Shown piece after piece: positions 46,325-55,795 of a stretch of 64,000 nucleotides of DNA. Positions within the stretch are counted from its first letter, which is position 1. Every line of letters starts with the position of its first letter. The stretch spans positions 191,352-255,351 of the forward strand of contig CAWJTR010000015.1 of assembly GCA_963845735.1 (NCBI GenBank), given 5' to 3'. Under the pieces are notes generated by a model. The model searched no databases and was not told where the DNA came from. It saw nothing but the letters and a program-made list of their open reading frames with translations. Source of the stretch: AP-15 sp963845735. Its GTDB lineage: Bacteria; Pseudomonadota; Alphaproteobacteria; ATCC43930; CGMCC-115725. Both the position numbers and the translations under genes were made by a program.

Positions 46325-47221
46325 GTGATTCGCCTCTCGGCGCCGCGCCGCGCCGTCCTCCAGCGGCTCGTTTTCCCGGTTCTCGTTCTCCTTTCGGTAA
46401 TGATGATCGTTCTCGGCAAATTGGACCAGGTAGTGTTCGACCCGTTACGAATTTCGCTTACCGATGCCGCCGCCCCAACTCTTGACGCGTTGTCCCGCCC
46501 GATCGCCGCCGCCGGCAACCTGATGGACCGCGCCTATGGGCTCATCAAGCTCTATCGGGAGAACGGCCGTCTCGAGGAGGAGAACCGCCGATTGCTGCAT
46601 TGGCAGCAGGCCGCGCTGACGCTGGCCACCGAAAACGCGCAGTTGCGCAGCTTGCTGAAACTGGTTCCGGAATCGGCCATCTCCTATGTCACCGCTCGGG
46701 TCATCGCCAATTCGGGCGGAGCCTATGCGCGCAACCTGATGGTCAATGCGGGCAGCGGCAGCGGCGTTGAACGCGGCCAGGCCGCGATCACCGGCGCCGG
46801 CCTTGTCGGCAGAGTTGTGGAGGTCGGGACGCGGGCGGCACGGATCCTCCTGGTCACCGACCTCAACTCGCGCGTCCCGGTCATCGTCGAGCGGTCACGA
46901 CAGCGAGCGATCCTATCCGGTGACAATTCCGAACGCCCTCTACTGGAGTACCTCGATCCGGCTAGCGCGGTGAGGATCGGCGATCGGATCATCACCTCGG
47001 GCGAGGGTGGCGTGTTTCCGCCGGATTTGCCGGTCGGAGTAGTTTCCGGAGTAAACGGCGAGGCGCCGCGGGTGGAGCCCTATGTCGAGTTGTCGCGGGT
47101 CGAATATCTGCGCATCGTCGATTACGGGCTAGCTAGCGGGTTGCCGAAGCCGGTCGCCGGCGTCCCGCACTCCGTACGGCGAGTGACGCCGGCGACCACC
47201 GTTGGAACGAAGCATCATTGA
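46325..47221 (+). CDS. mreC: Rod shape-determining protein MreC
   Basis: The periplasmic scaffold of the elongasome, about 298 residues. It has an N-terminal membrane helix (LVFPVLVLLSVMMIVLG), a coiled coil (ENGRLEEENRRLLHWQQAAL), and the paired beta-barrel domains with ITGAGLVGRVVEVGTRAARI and ITSGEGGVFPPDLPVGVV. The start is uncertain: GTG 46325 is in frame. An ATG at 46218 with GGGGGGG upstream would read a plausible basic N-terminus in another frame, so a one-base error near 46260-46320 may hide the true start. The frame stays open upstream to at least 46253. Confidence 0.9.
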   Translation: MIRLSAPRRAVLQRLVFPVLVLLSVMMIVLGKLDQVVFDPLRISLTDAAAPTLDALSRPIAAAGNLMDRAYGLIKLYRENGRLEEENRRLLHWQQAALTLATENAQLRSLLKLVPESAISYVTARVIANSGGAYARNLMVNAGSGSGVERGQAAITGAGLVGRVVEVGTRAARILLVTDLNSRVPVIVERSRQRAILSGDNSERPLLEYLDPASAVRIGDRIITSGEGGVFPPDLPVGVVSGVNGEAPRVEPYVELSRVEYLRIVDYGLASGLPKPVAGVPHSVRRVTPATTVGTKHH

Positions 47222-47228
47222 GCGAGAG

Positions 47229-47759
47229 ATGACGTTCAAAATAGCCCACGCCCCTGTCCTGCCCCAGGTCGACAGTGTAGTCTCCCGCCTGATCCCGGTC
47301 GCCACGACCGCCGCAGCAGCGATCCTATCGATCCAGCCGGTACACCTACCGTCTTACGCAGCTCTGACCCCGGCCTTCATGTTAATGGCGGTCTATCACT
47401 GGGCGATCTACCGGCCGGACTTGTTGCCATCATCGGCAGTCTTTCTAATCGGCATCAGCCATGATCTTTTGGCGGGAGGGTCGCTGGGCGTGACCGCTGT
47501 CGTCCTCCTCCTCGCCCGGGCGGTGGTGGTGCGATATCGGCGCTGGTTCCCGGACCGAGCTTTTCCCTTCGTGTGGGGTGGCTTTGCTCTGCTCACCGCC
47601 GCCGCGATGTTGGCACTTTGGCTATTGCACTCATTGCTGGAAGCAGAGGCCGTTGAATTCCGCAGCAGCGTTTTTCGTGCTGCGCTGACGATCTCGCTGT
47701 TCCCCTTCGCCAGCTTTTTGTTGGGCCGAACCCAGCGCGCGCTGATGAGCGGGCGCTGA
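47229..47759 (+). CDS. mreD: Rod shape-determining protein MreD
   Basis: A 176-residue inner-membrane protein with about five helices, including YAALTPAFMLMAVYHWAIYR and FVWGGFALLTAAAMLALWLL. The loop PDLLPSSAVFLIGISHDLLA followed by GGSLGVTAVVLLL is the conserved MreD core. Its start (ATG 47229) is 7 bases after the mreC stop. Alphaproteobacterial MreD varies widely in sequence, and the assignment rests on topology, this core and the position between mreC and mrdA. Confidence 0.9.
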   Translation: MTFKIAHAPVLPQVDSVVSRLIPVATTAAAAILSIQPVHLPSYAALTPAFMLMAVYHWAIYRPDLLPSSAVFLIGISHDLLAGGSLGVTAVVLLLARAVVVRYRRWFPDRAFPFVWGGFALLTAAAMLALWLLHSLLEAEAVEFRSSVFRAALTISLFPFASFLLGRTQRALMSGR

Positions 47760-47791
47760 TCGTACGGTCTGGCAACGCGCCTCAACGGATA

Positions 47792-49711
47792 GTGGCGATG
47801 CGGCGGGAAGTTCAACGCAACAAGCGGTTCAGCCGGCGCGCAGCAGTCCTCGCGGGCGGCCAGGCGCTGCTCGTAGCCGCTCTTTCAACCCGCCTGTACC
47901 AGCTCCAGATCGTGGACTCGGAGCGCTACAAGGTGATGGCCGACGAGAACCGCGTCAGTCTGCGGCTTCTAGCACCGCCACGCGGGCGCATCCTGGATCG
48001 CTTCGGTGTTCCCCTCGCCGACAATCGTCAGGACTACCATCTCGTGATCGTTGCCGAGCAGGCCGGTGACATCGTTGCGACACTGGCTGCGCTCGCTGCG
48101 TTAATCGAACTCGGCGACGCGGACCGCAACCGGGTTTTGCGTGAGGTCCGGCGCAAGCACTCGTTCGTCCCGGTCGTGATCCGAGCCAATCTGAGTTGGG
48201 ACGAAATGGCTCGGATCGAGGTTGCCGTGCCGGAACTGCCCGGCGTTTCGATTGAACAGGGACTTACCCGGCATTATCCGTTCGGCGGAACGGCGGCGCA
48301 TACCGTCGGTTACGTCGCTGCACCTTCTGAGCAGGAGTTGACCGGAGATCCGTTGCTCGAGTTGCCAGATTTCCATATCGGCAAGAGCGGTATCGAAAAA
48401 TCTCAAGACCTGTCGCTGCGCGGCACTGCCGGGACCCGTCAGGTCGAGATAAACGCTGTTGGCCGGGTCGTGCGAGAACTCGCTCGAGTGGAGGCCGAGC
48501 CAGGATCAGATGTCGTGGTCGGGCTCGACATCGCGATGCAGGATTTCGTGACCCGTCGATGCAGCGGCGAGCAAAGTGTCTCGAGCGTTCTCCTTGACGC
48601 GGTGACCGGCGAGGTGCTGGCTCTCGTATCTAGCCCGAGCTTTGATCCGACAATGTTTTCCAGCGGGCTCAGCCGGACGATGTGGCGGCAACTCTCGACC
48701 GATCCAGCACACCCGCTGATAGACAAGGTCATCGCCGGCGTTTATCCGCCGGGGTCGACGTTCAAGCCGGTGGTCGCGCTGGGTGCGTTAGCGGCGGGAG
48801 TGCTGACGCCCGAGACCGCGATCACTTGCCCTGGATACCTCCAGCTAGGCAATGCCGTATTTCACTGTTGGCGGCACGGCGGTCACGGTACCCTCCGCCT
48901 TCGAAACGCGATCAAGGAATCTTGCGACGTCTTTTTTTACGAGACGGCGCGACGACTGGGGATCGACCGGCTTGCGGCAATGGCTCGCCGCTTTGGCTAC
49001 GGCGCCGTCCTTGGTATCGACATTCCGGGCGAGCGGCCCGGGTTGATCCCGACCGTCGAGTGGAAGCTCGCGACCACCGGATCCAGCTGGCAGCAAGGGG
49101 AGACCCTGATTGCCGGCATCGGTCAAGGATCGGTGCTCGCCACGCCTCTGCAGATCGCGACTATGGTAGCACGCCTGGCGACCGGCCGCGCGGTTGTGCC
49201 ACACCTTGTGCGCGACGCCGGAGTGATGCCCGAGGGCGAAGATTTGCCGGCCCGGAACTTTCCCATCCTCGGCATTGACCCAGAGGCGCTCGCCCTCGTC
49301 CTCGACGGGATGAACGCGGTCGTCAACGAGCCGGGCGGTACTGCTTACAGGGCGCGGATCACCGATCCGGGCCTCGCCATGGGCGGAAAATCCGGTACCT
49401 CGCAAGTCCGGCAGATTACCCAGTACGAGCGCGACCACGGGTTGCGCCCGATCGATGAGATCCCGTGGAAGGAACGCGATCACGCACTCTTTGTCGGGTT
49501 TGCCCCGGTCGGTGCGGCACGCTACGTCTGCGCGACCGTGGTCGAGCACGGCGGCGGCGGTTCCGCGGTTGCCGGGCCGATTTGCCGAGACATTTTGCGC
49601 GCGGTGCAGCAACGCGACCCGGGACGGCGGGTACCGGCCGGGCCCTCGGTCGCCCAATCCGCCGTGTCCGCCCTGCCCTCCCCCGCGGCTCCCGGTTCCG
49701 CCGGCGGCTGA
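47792..49711 (+). CDS. mrdA: Penicillin-binding protein 2 (peptidoglycan transpeptidase)
   Basis: A 639-residue class B PBP. It has an N-terminal membrane helix (AAVLAGGQALLVAALSTRLY) and a pedestal domain with LLAPPRGRILDRFGVPLADN. The transpeptidase domain has the active-site Ser at about residue 322 (PPGSTFKP), the second motif near KESCDVFFYETARRLGID, and KSGTSQV at about 533. The C-terminus is Pro/Ala-rich. It cross-links lateral peptidoglycan, working with RodA. The start is GTG 47792, with ATG 47798 as an alternative. The rodA frame begins 3 bases after its stop. Confidence 0.95.
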   Translation: MAMRREVQRNKRFSRRAAVLAGGQALLVAALSTRLYQLQIVDSERYKVMADENRVSLRLLAPPRGRILDRFGVPLADNRQDYHLVIVAEQAGDIVATLAALAALIELGDADRNRVLREVRRKHSFVPVVIRANLSWDEMARIEVAVPELPGVSIEQGLTRHYPFGGTAAHTVGYVAAPSEQELTGDPLLELPDFHIGKSGIEKSQDLSLRGTAGTRQVEINAVGRVVRELARVEAEPGSDVVVGLDIAMQDFVTRRCSGEQSVSSVLLDAVTGEVLALVSSPSFDPTMFSSGLSRTMWRQLSTDPAHPLIDKVIAGVYPPGSTFKPVVALGALAAGVLTPETAITCPGYLQLGNAVFHCWRHGGHGTLRLRNAIKESCDVFFYETARRLGIDRLAAMARRFGYGAVLGIDIPGERPGLIPTVEWKLATTGSSWQQGETLIAGIGQGSVLATPLQIATMVARLATGRAVVPHLVRDAGVMPEGEDLPARNFPILGIDPEALALVLDGMNAVVNEPGGTAYRARITDPGLAMGGKSGTSQVRQITQYERDHGLRPIDEIPWKERDHALFVGFAPVGAARYVCATVVEHGGGGSAVAGPICRDILRAVQQRDPGRRVPAGPSVAQSAVSALPSPAAPGSAGG

Positions 49712-49714
49712 GCG

Positions 49715-50869
49715 TTGACCAGCCTCCATACCGACCTCAATCGGTCCAACCCGAAGTTTGCGCAGAGGATGCTCGGTATCAGTTGGGGGCTGGTGCTCCT
49801 TATCACCATAGTTGCGTGCTTCGGCATCTTGATATTGTATTCGGCCGCCGATGGCAATATGCAACCTTGGGGAGAAAAACAACTAATACGCTTTGGAATT
49901 GCGCTGATCCTGATGCTGGGCGCGGCGATCCTAGGCGTATATTACTGGTTTCGCCTCGCCTATTGGACATATGCCGTATCTTTGCTTCTAGTGGTAGCGG
50001 TAGATTTACGGGGCATTGTCGGCATGGGGGCACAACGCTGGATCGATCTTGGAATTATTCAGCTGCAGCCGTCCGAACTGATGACCGTAGCCCTGCTGCT
50101 GGCGCTGGCACGCTATTTTCATCACCTGGGAAATGAAGAGGACCTAAAGATCCGTTTTTTAATCTTTCCGTCACTGATGATCCTCTTTCCGGTGGCACTC
50201 GTTCTCAAGCAACCCGACCTAGGCACCGCGATCATGCTGCTCATGGGCGGAGCGGTGATGTTCTTTCTCGCCGGGGTCCGCCTGCGCCTTTTCCTATTGA
50301 TGGGCATGGCGGCAGGGGCGGCAGTACCGACCGTTTGGCGGTTCTTGCGCGATTACCAGAAGAGTCGGATCTATACTTTTCTTGATCCCGACAATGATCC
50401 TTTGGGCGCCGGTTACCACATTCTTCAGTCCAAAATAGCGTTGGGGTCGGGTGGCCTGTTTGGTAAAGGCTTTCTTCATGGTACCCAGAGCCATCTCAGT
50501 TTTCTGCCAGAGAAGCAGACTGATTTCATCTTTACCACTTTAGCCGAAGAATTTGGGTTATTCGGTGCGCTAACTTTGCTCGGTCTATATTGTGGAATAT
50601 TTGCTTACAGCTTCGCAATCACCCTACGTAGCCGCAATCATTTTGGCAGGCTGCTGGGGGCAGGGATTACTACAAATTTCTTTCTCTATGTCTTCATCAA
50701 CACCGCGATGGTGACCGGCCTGATACCCGTTGTCGGTGTCCCGTTGCCGCTGATTTCTTATGGCGGGACCGCGATGCTGACGGTCATGCTCGGGTTTGGT
50801 TTGCTGATGAGCGTGGGCGTCGACCGTGATGTGCGCTTGAATCGGGCGGGTGAGCGTCAGCTCGACTAG
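49715..50869 (+). CDS. rodA: Rod shape-determining protein RodA (SEDS glycosyltransferase)
   Basis: A 384-residue SEDS-family protein with about ten membrane helices. Hallmarks are GAQRWIDLGIIQLQPSELMT, LVLKQPDLGTAIMLLMGGAV, the conserved LGSGGLFGKGFLHGTQSHL, then PEKQTDFIFTTLAEEFGLFG, and PLPLISYGGTAMLTVMLGFG. RodA polymerises lipid II into glycan strands that PBP2 cross-links. The frame opens with a TTG at 49715, 3 bases after mrdA, and no ATG start lies closer. Base use in this gene is more AT-rich than the flanking genes, but the family is core. Confidence 0.95.
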   Translation: MTSLHTDLNRSNPKFAQRMLGISWGLVLLITIVACFGILILYSAADGNMQPWGEKQLIRFGIALILMLGAAILGVYYWFRLAYWTYAVSLLLVVAVDLRGIVGMGAQRWIDLGIIQLQPSELMTVALLLALARYFHHLGNEEDLKIRFLIFPSLMILFPVALVLKQPDLGTAIMLLMGGAVMFFLAGVRLRLFLLMGMAAGAAVPTVWRFLRDYQKSRIYTFLDPDNDPLGAGYHILQSKIALGSGGLFGKGFLHGTQSHLSFLPEKQTDFIFTTLAEEFGLFGALTLLGLYCGIFAYSFAITLRSRNHFGRLLGAGITTNFFLYVFINTAMVTGLIPVVGVPLPLISYGGTAMLTVMLGFGLLMSVGVDRDVRLNRAGERQLD

Positions 50870-50960
50870 GCCGGACAATGCCGCTGATTTTGGTCGCGCC
50901 CTCGGCCGACGCCGCCTAGGATTGCTCCGGCTGGCGGATCGCGCCGATGCGGAGGGATTG

Positions 50961-51569
50961 ATGGCGGAGAAGGATCCCGCGGAGAGCGGGCGGCGATTGC
51001 ATGTGACGACGCTCCTGGTCGCTTCGCGCCGCGCGCTCGACAATGCGCTCGCAGAACTCGGGTTTGCCGAAGACGATGACAGGGTGGTCGAACACGATGG
51101 CCGCCTGGCTTTTCTGACCTGCTCGCACGAGGAGGACAGCGACGATCTATTCGCACTCGTCACCGAGCTATCAGCCCGTGGTGAGAGCTGGGAATTGCAA
51201 TCAAGGGTAGACGCTGAGCCAGGCCGGGCGATCTATCTTTCTTTAGCGCGCTACCGCCCCGTCGAGGCGATCGACGCCGCAGTCGAGGAAGAGCAAGAGC
51301 CCGAAAGTCCGGAGACTCCGATTTACGACGTCGAAACCGGGGAGGGCCTCCAAGCCCTCAAGCGCATCTTAAAACGGATCGAGCCAGCCGACGCCTTTGC
51401 GACGATTCGCCCCGGGCGCGACGGGCGGGCCACCGCTCGAATTCTGCGCCGCGGATCCCGCCGGCTACTGGCCTCGGCAATAGCGGCAGATGAGGCCACC
51501 TTGCGTGGCGCGATCCGTGAGATCCTGCCTAACGTCATGCTCGATGTGGCAATGAAGCCACCGAGTTAG
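50961..51569 (+). CDS. Hypothetical protein after rodA
   Basis: A 202-residue soluble protein I cannot assign. The ATG at 50961 has GGAGGG 4 bases upstream, while the open frame reaches back to 50850 and overlaps rodA. The N-terminal part is alpha/beta (LHVTTLLVASRRALDNALAE). The middle is acidic (AVEEEQEPESPE) and the end is basic and helical (LKRILKRIEPADAFATIR, ARILRRGSRRLLA). It is co-directional with the rod operon and may be its last gene. No signal peptide or membrane segment is seen. Confidence 0.65.
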   Translation: MAEKDPAESGRRLHVTTLLVASRRALDNALAELGFAEDDDRVVEHDGRLAFLTCSHEEDSDDLFALVTELSARGESWELQSRVDAEPGRAIYLSLARYRPVEAIDAAVEEEQEPESPETPIYDVETGEGLQALKRILKRIEPADAFATIRPGRDGRATARILRRGSRRLLASAIAADEATLRGAIREILPNVMLDVAMKPPS

Positions 51570-51927
51570 GGGCGAGCTGGAGACGCCAGCCCCGCTCGCC
51601 AAATCGACTTTCCCAGAGACCGACGCGCTGCCGAGCTCGTCCAGGGCTTCCGCGCTATCATACGTGCGGTCGACTTTACCGGCTCCGGCAAGACGGCATT
51701 GATCACCGGGCTGTCGATCACCGAATTTTCGATGTTTCAGCCGGCGAGCCTCCCTGCTGCCGCTGTCGAAAGCATTCCCCATATAAGTCCGGACAAGGTC
51801 CTCGATTTTCTTGTTCGGGACGCTCTCGCATGAGCGCCAGAGGGACTGGAATGCGGCGGATCGTTACCGGTGTTAACCCACGGTGCGGTAATTCGCGCTA
51901 TCGTGGCGCAAATCTGTGGAGAGCATC
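51570..51927. other. Intergenic region with a terminator-like hairpin, no gene seen
   Basis: Directly after the previous stop, GGCGA(51571)-GCTGG-AGACG-CCAGC-CCCGC-TCGCC(51600) folds into a bulged hairpin that could end the rod operon transcript, although there is no U-run. The remaining 300 bases contain only short frames without conserved features. Confidence 0.45.
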
Positions 51928-53508
51928 ATGTGCGATGCGACCATCATCAGCGCGAACCTGAGGCAGCGCTTCAGCACGGCCGTCGCCTTGGCGATCGTGC
52001 TCGGCCTAGCGCTGAGCGCGGTCGCTTGCACTTCGATCGGCGGGGATTCCTCGGCGCTCCCATGGAACGCGGGCAAGGTGACGATGACCAGTTTCGCGCC
52101 CCTTGTAAGCGAGATAATACCTGCGGTCGTCAACGTCTCGGCACTTCAGAGACCCGGCAAGGCGGCGGCTGACGAATCGCCGCCAATAGGCGTCAGCCCG
52201 GTCAACAGCCGGGATACGGCCTCGGAACTGACGTCCTCGGCGCTCGATGAGCTACTGCGTCGGTTCTTCGACGATCAACAACATAGAGTCGCGCCGAAAA
52301 CTCCCGGTCTGGCGTTAGGTTCGGGCTTTATCATCGATCCGAACGGCTATGTCGTCACCGACTACCATGTCTTGGAGAACGCAGACAGCATCACCGTAAC
52401 CTTACACGACGCCACCCAGCATCAGGCGCGTATCGTCGGACGCGACGTACTGACGGACTTGGCGCTGCTCAAGGTCGACACATCGCGACCGTTGCCTTAT
52501 GTGCGCTGGGGCGACAGCGACGCCGCGCGCGTCGGTGATTGGGTGCTGGCAATCGGCAATCCCTTTGGCCTCGACGACACGGTCAGCAGCGGGATCATCT
52601 CAGCCCGAGGTCGGGACATTCACTCCGGCCCTTACGACGATTTTCTGCAAATCGATGCATCGATCAACCGAGGAAATTCCGGCGGACCAACCTTTGACCT
52701 CCATGGCAGGGTCATTGGCATCAACAGCGCGATCTACTCACCTAACGGCGGTTCAGTCGGCATCGGCTTCGCCATACCTGCGAACCTTGCCCGGCCGGTG
52801 GTCGAGCAACTGAAAGAGCACGGAAAGGTAGAGCGCGGATGGCTTGGTATACAGATTCAGGAAGTGACGCCGGCAATCGCGCGAGGCTTCGGGTTAGCCA
52901 GGCCGGCGGGCGCACTCGTCGCCGGGCTTGGCACCGACGGTCCGGCGGCCCGCGCTGGTTTCGCACAAGGTGATGTCATCCTGGCGGTCAACGGTCACGA
53001 GATCAGCAGAATGCGGGATCTGCCGCTTGTCGTCGCCGAAATGCCGGTAGGCCAACCAGCCAACGTTTCCGTCTGGCGGCGCGATCGCGAAATTACCTTG
53101 CGACCGGTCATTGGCGAGATGCCGGAAGGCCCGGAAACTGCAAGCCTCGGGCAAGACGAAAACGAAGGCCGGCAGAAAAGCCCCCTGGACGTGGTCGCCG
53201 GTCTTAAGCTCGCCCCGTTGAGCACAACGCAGCGCCAAAGGTTGCACGTTCCGGGCAATATCAGCGGGGTTGTCGTGACCGCGATCGGGGGCGACAGTCC
53301 GCTGGCGGAGCTTGATCTCGTGCCTGGCGATGTGATCCAGACAATCGACCAGCAGCCGGTCGCCTCTCCGAAGGACGCTCTCGCCAAGATTGAAGCCGCC
53401 GCGGCCAGCCCCGATAAAACCGTGCTGATGCTGATAAACCGGCACGGGACGAGCCGCTACCTGGCATTGCCGTCAACCAGCCATGGAACCAGCGACGGGG
53501 ACGGTTGA
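51928..53508 (+). CDS. HtrA/DegP-family serine protease with two PDZ domains, possible lipoprotein
   Basis: A 526-residue periplasmic Do-like protease starting at ATG 51928 after GGAGAG. The signal segment ends ALSAVACTSIGG, a loose lipobox, so it may be lipid-anchored. The trypsin-like domain carries the triad His in VVTDYHVLENAD, Asp in LTDLALLKVD and Ser in INRGNSGGPTFD. A first PDZ domain covers about residues 300-390 (GWLGIQIQEVTPAIARGFGL), and a second the last 110 residues (GDSPLAELDLVPGDVIQTI). DegP relatives degrade or refold damaged envelope proteins. It stands alone, with no adjacent sensor genes. Confidence 0.93.
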   Translation: MCDATIISANLRQRFSTAVALAIVLGLALSAVACTSIGGDSSALPWNAGKVTMTSFAPLVSEIIPAVVNVSALQRPGKAAADESPPIGVSPVNSRDTASELTSSALDELLRRFFDDQQHRVAPKTPGLALGSGFIIDPNGYVVTDYHVLENADSITVTLHDATQHQARIVGRDVLTDLALLKVDTSRPLPYVRWGDSDAARVGDWVLAIGNPFGLDDTVSSGIISARGRDIHSGPYDDFLQIDASINRGNSGGPTFDLHGRVIGINSAIYSPNGGSVGIGFAIPANLARPVVEQLKEHGKVERGWLGIQIQEVTPAIARGFGLARPAGALVAGLGTDGPAARAGFAQGDVILAVNGHEISRMRDLPLVVAEMPVGQPANVSVWRRDREITLRPVIGEMPEGPETASLGQDENEGRQKSPLDVVAGLKLAPLSTTQRQRLHVPGNISGVVVTAIGGDSPLAELDLVPGDVIQTIDQQPVASPKDALAKIEAAAASPDKTVLMLINRHGTSRYLALPSTSHGTSDGDG

Positions 53509-53572
53509 TTTCGGCCAGCCCTGGCCCAGGCTGCCCCCCGCACAGGGCGGTCCGACCCCGATTCTGGACGCT

Positions 53573-54940
53573 TTACTCGGCGGCGGCGAGCCTCGGGCGC
53601 TGACCCTGCAATTCGGCGACGCGCGCCCTGGTGTAGATATCGGTCCAGTTGGACAGTGCAAAGTCGGTGACTTGGCGCGGATCGTAGTCGCGAGCGGCGA
53701 TGCAAACCTCCTTGCCGGCGATATAGACGCCGCGGACCACGCCCGGATCCTGCAACACGCTGATATCGGCGAGCGGCGACGCGCTCAGTGCCACGAAGTC
53801 GGCGGACCGGCCGGGCTCGAGCGTGCCGATGCGGTCGCCGCTGGTCATGAACCGCGCGTTGACCTCGGTCGCGGCGCGTAGCGCCGCGGCCGGCGAGAAC
53901 CCGAGATCCTCGACGAACAGTTCGAGCTCACGCGCATTCCACTCGCCATAGGGGGTAATTGCAAAGCCGGTGTCGGTTCCAGTCATCAGCGGCACGCCGG
54001 CGGCGCGGGCCTTTTTCCAATTGGCGCAGCCGATCTCGTACTCGCGCTGGGCATGGCCGGGACGCCCCTTCTGATATGCCGGTTCGTGTGGTTGGGTAAA
54101 GTCGATGGTATTGCGCGGATGGGTCATGGTCGGGCCGATCGCACTACCGGTCTCCAACATCGCCGCGATGCAGTCACCGTCGAGGTGGTTGGCGTGAAAG
54201 ATCAGATCGACGCCGCTACGTGCCGCGTAGAGCGTGGCTTCGCGGCCGCGGGCATGCGCCACCGCCTTTTTGCCTAGGCGATGGATTTCGCGGACCATCA
54301 CCTCGGTCTCTTCCTGGTTGAAAGCTGCGACCAGTTCTCCGTTTTCGCGGCGCTGGATCCCATCGAGCGCGATCTTGATGCAGTCGACCCCATCTTTGAC
54401 CTGGCGACGAATCTCTTCGACCGCCTCGGCGCTGGTGGCGACCAGCTTCCCGATCGAGGTTTCGGGCACGCCAATCCAGCTCGGGTACCAGTCGGTAAGA
54501 CCTTGATGTGTCGTTAGATACCGCCCCGCCGCCATGACCCGCGGGCCATCGAACAGGCCGGCGCGGATCGCATTGCGAATCGACAGGCTGATCTGCCCCG
54601 CATCGCCCGGCGAGCAGATCGCGGTAAATCCGGCAGCGGCCACCTTCTGGGCAAAAAACAAGCCACGCAGCGCGCGGAATTCGAGGGGGCTGTAGAGGTC
54701 GATGTCTTCCTCGCTCTTGGCGTTGCCGTAGGCGAGATGGGTGTGCACGTCGATCAGACCGGGTATCACGAACAACCCGGAGTAGTCGAGCACCCGGTCG
54801 CCCCGCGTGCGCCGCGGCGCTCCCTCTTCGGCCCCGACATAGTCGAGAATTCCTTCCTCGTCGAAGACGATGGTCTGGCCGATCCGGGCATCGTCCTCGC
54901 CCGCGGTAAAGAGCTGGCCGCAGCGCACAAAGGTCTTCAT
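53573..54940 (-). CDS. Metal-dependent amidohydrolase (imidazolonepropionase-like)
   Basis: An intact 455-residue amidohydrolase-superfamily enzyme. Metal ligands are HTH in VIPGLIDVHTHLAYG, the lysine in VDCIKIALDG, His in KKAVAHARGREATL and DLIFHANHLDGD, and Asp in LMTGTDTGFAITPYG. The N- and C-terminal strands form the composite beta domain (LEPGRSADFVALSASPLADI). It resembles the disrupted enzyme at 4967-6205 but has its own family features. The substrate is unknown; related proteins hydrolyse amides, cyclic imides or dipeptides. It follows petA on the same strand after a gap of 186 bases. Confidence 0.9.
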   Translation of the reverse strand: MKTFVRCGQLFTAGEDDARIGQTIVFDEEGILDYVGAEEGAPRRTRGDRVLDYSGLFVIPGLIDVHTHLAYGNAKSEEDIDLYSPLEFRALRGLFFAQKVAAAGFTAICSPGDAGQISLSIRNAIRAGLFDGPRVMAAGRYLTTHQGLTDWYPSWIGVPETSIGKLVATSAEAVEEIRRQVKDGVDCIKIALDGIQRRENGELVAAFNQEETEVMVREIHRLGKKAVAHARGREATLYAARSGVDLIFHANHLDGDCIAAMLETGSAIGPTMTHPRNTIDFTQPHEPAYQKGRPGHAQREYEIGCANWKKARAAGVPLMTGTDTGFAITPYGEWNARELELFVEDLGFSPAAALRAATEVNARFMTSGDRIGTLEPGRSADFVALSASPLADISVLQDPGVVRGVYIAGKEVCIAARDYDPRQVTDFALSNWTDIYTRARVAELQGQRPRLAAAE

Positions 54941-55126
54941 CGCGATCTACTCCAGACGATTGGGACGACACGGAAGTGGACCGCCCTTCGACGATCCGGC
55001 ATCGCGATTATCTTTGTAGCACAGGCATCGGCCTGAACACGATCGTCGAGCGAGCGCCGCCCAACACACCGCCATGGCTGAAGTGGCGAAGCGGTCGATG
55101 ACCGCCCGAGTCCGGTGGCGCCGGCC

Positions 55127-55795
55127 TCAGACCTGTTCGATCGAGTTGAAATCCCAGCTTTGGTCGGGAGGGTTCTCGCCGATGCGCAGGGTAGATTTCT
55201 CAGGAAAGTGGTATGGGGGGACCGGCAAATTGTAGGGCGCGGGGACCGATTTGAACACACGGCCCGCCAGATCGTATTTCGAGCCATGGCAGGGGCAGAA
55301 ATACCCACCAAGCCAATCGGGCGCCGGATTGCTCGGATCCGGCTGGGGAAAAAAGCTTGGAATGCAGCCGAGGTGAGTGCAGATCCCGACCAGCACCGAA
55401 TATTTCGGGTCGATCGAGCGATGCCAGTTCTCGGCATAGGGGGGTTGCTGGTCCGCTTCGGATCGGGGATCGCTCAGTCTCTCGACCAGCTTGGGATCCT
55501 GCAACATTTTGAGCAGTGACGGCGTCCGATCGACGACGAAAATCGGCTTACCGCGCCACAGGACGATGATCTGCTGGCCGGGCTGCACCTTGCTCAAATC
55601 GACTTCGACGGGTTCGCCGGCGGCGAGCACATCGGCTGCCGGGTTCATCGAATCAATGAGCGTATACGCCGCCGCCCCGGCCCCCAGCACTCCCGCTGCG
55701 CCCGCAACCAGGATCAGAAAGTCGCGGCGCGTCTCTTGCGGCTCGCCACCATGTCCGGCAGTTACAGTGGAAACAGAATAAACCTCGTCAGTCAT
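55127..55795 (-). CDS. petA: Rieske iron-sulfur subunit of the cytochrome bc1 complex
   Basis: A 222-residue Rieske protein. The N-terminus has a twin-arginine segment (TRRDFLILVAGAAGVLGAGA) that forms the membrane anchor and directs Tat export. The [2Fe-2S] cluster ligands are in CTHLGC and CPCHGSKYDLAGRV, with the stabilising disulfide cysteines. The rest of the head domain (PAPYNLPVPPYHF) is typical. It passes electrons from ubiquinol to cytochrome c1. The usual partners petB and petC are absent: downstream is an amidohydrolase gene, so this subunit is encoded apart from the rest. Confidence 0.93.
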   Translation of the reverse strand: MTDEVYSVSTVTAGHGGEPQETRRDFLILVAGAAGVLGAGAAAYTLIDSMNPAADVLAAGEPVEVDLSKVQPGQQIIVLWRGKPIFVVDRTPSLLKMLQDPKLVERLSDPRSEADQQPPYAENWHRSIDPKYSVLVGICTHLGCIPSFFPQPDPSNPAPDWLGGYFCPCHGSKYDLAGRVFKSVPAPYNLPVPPYHFPEKSTLRIGENPPDQSWDFNSIEQV

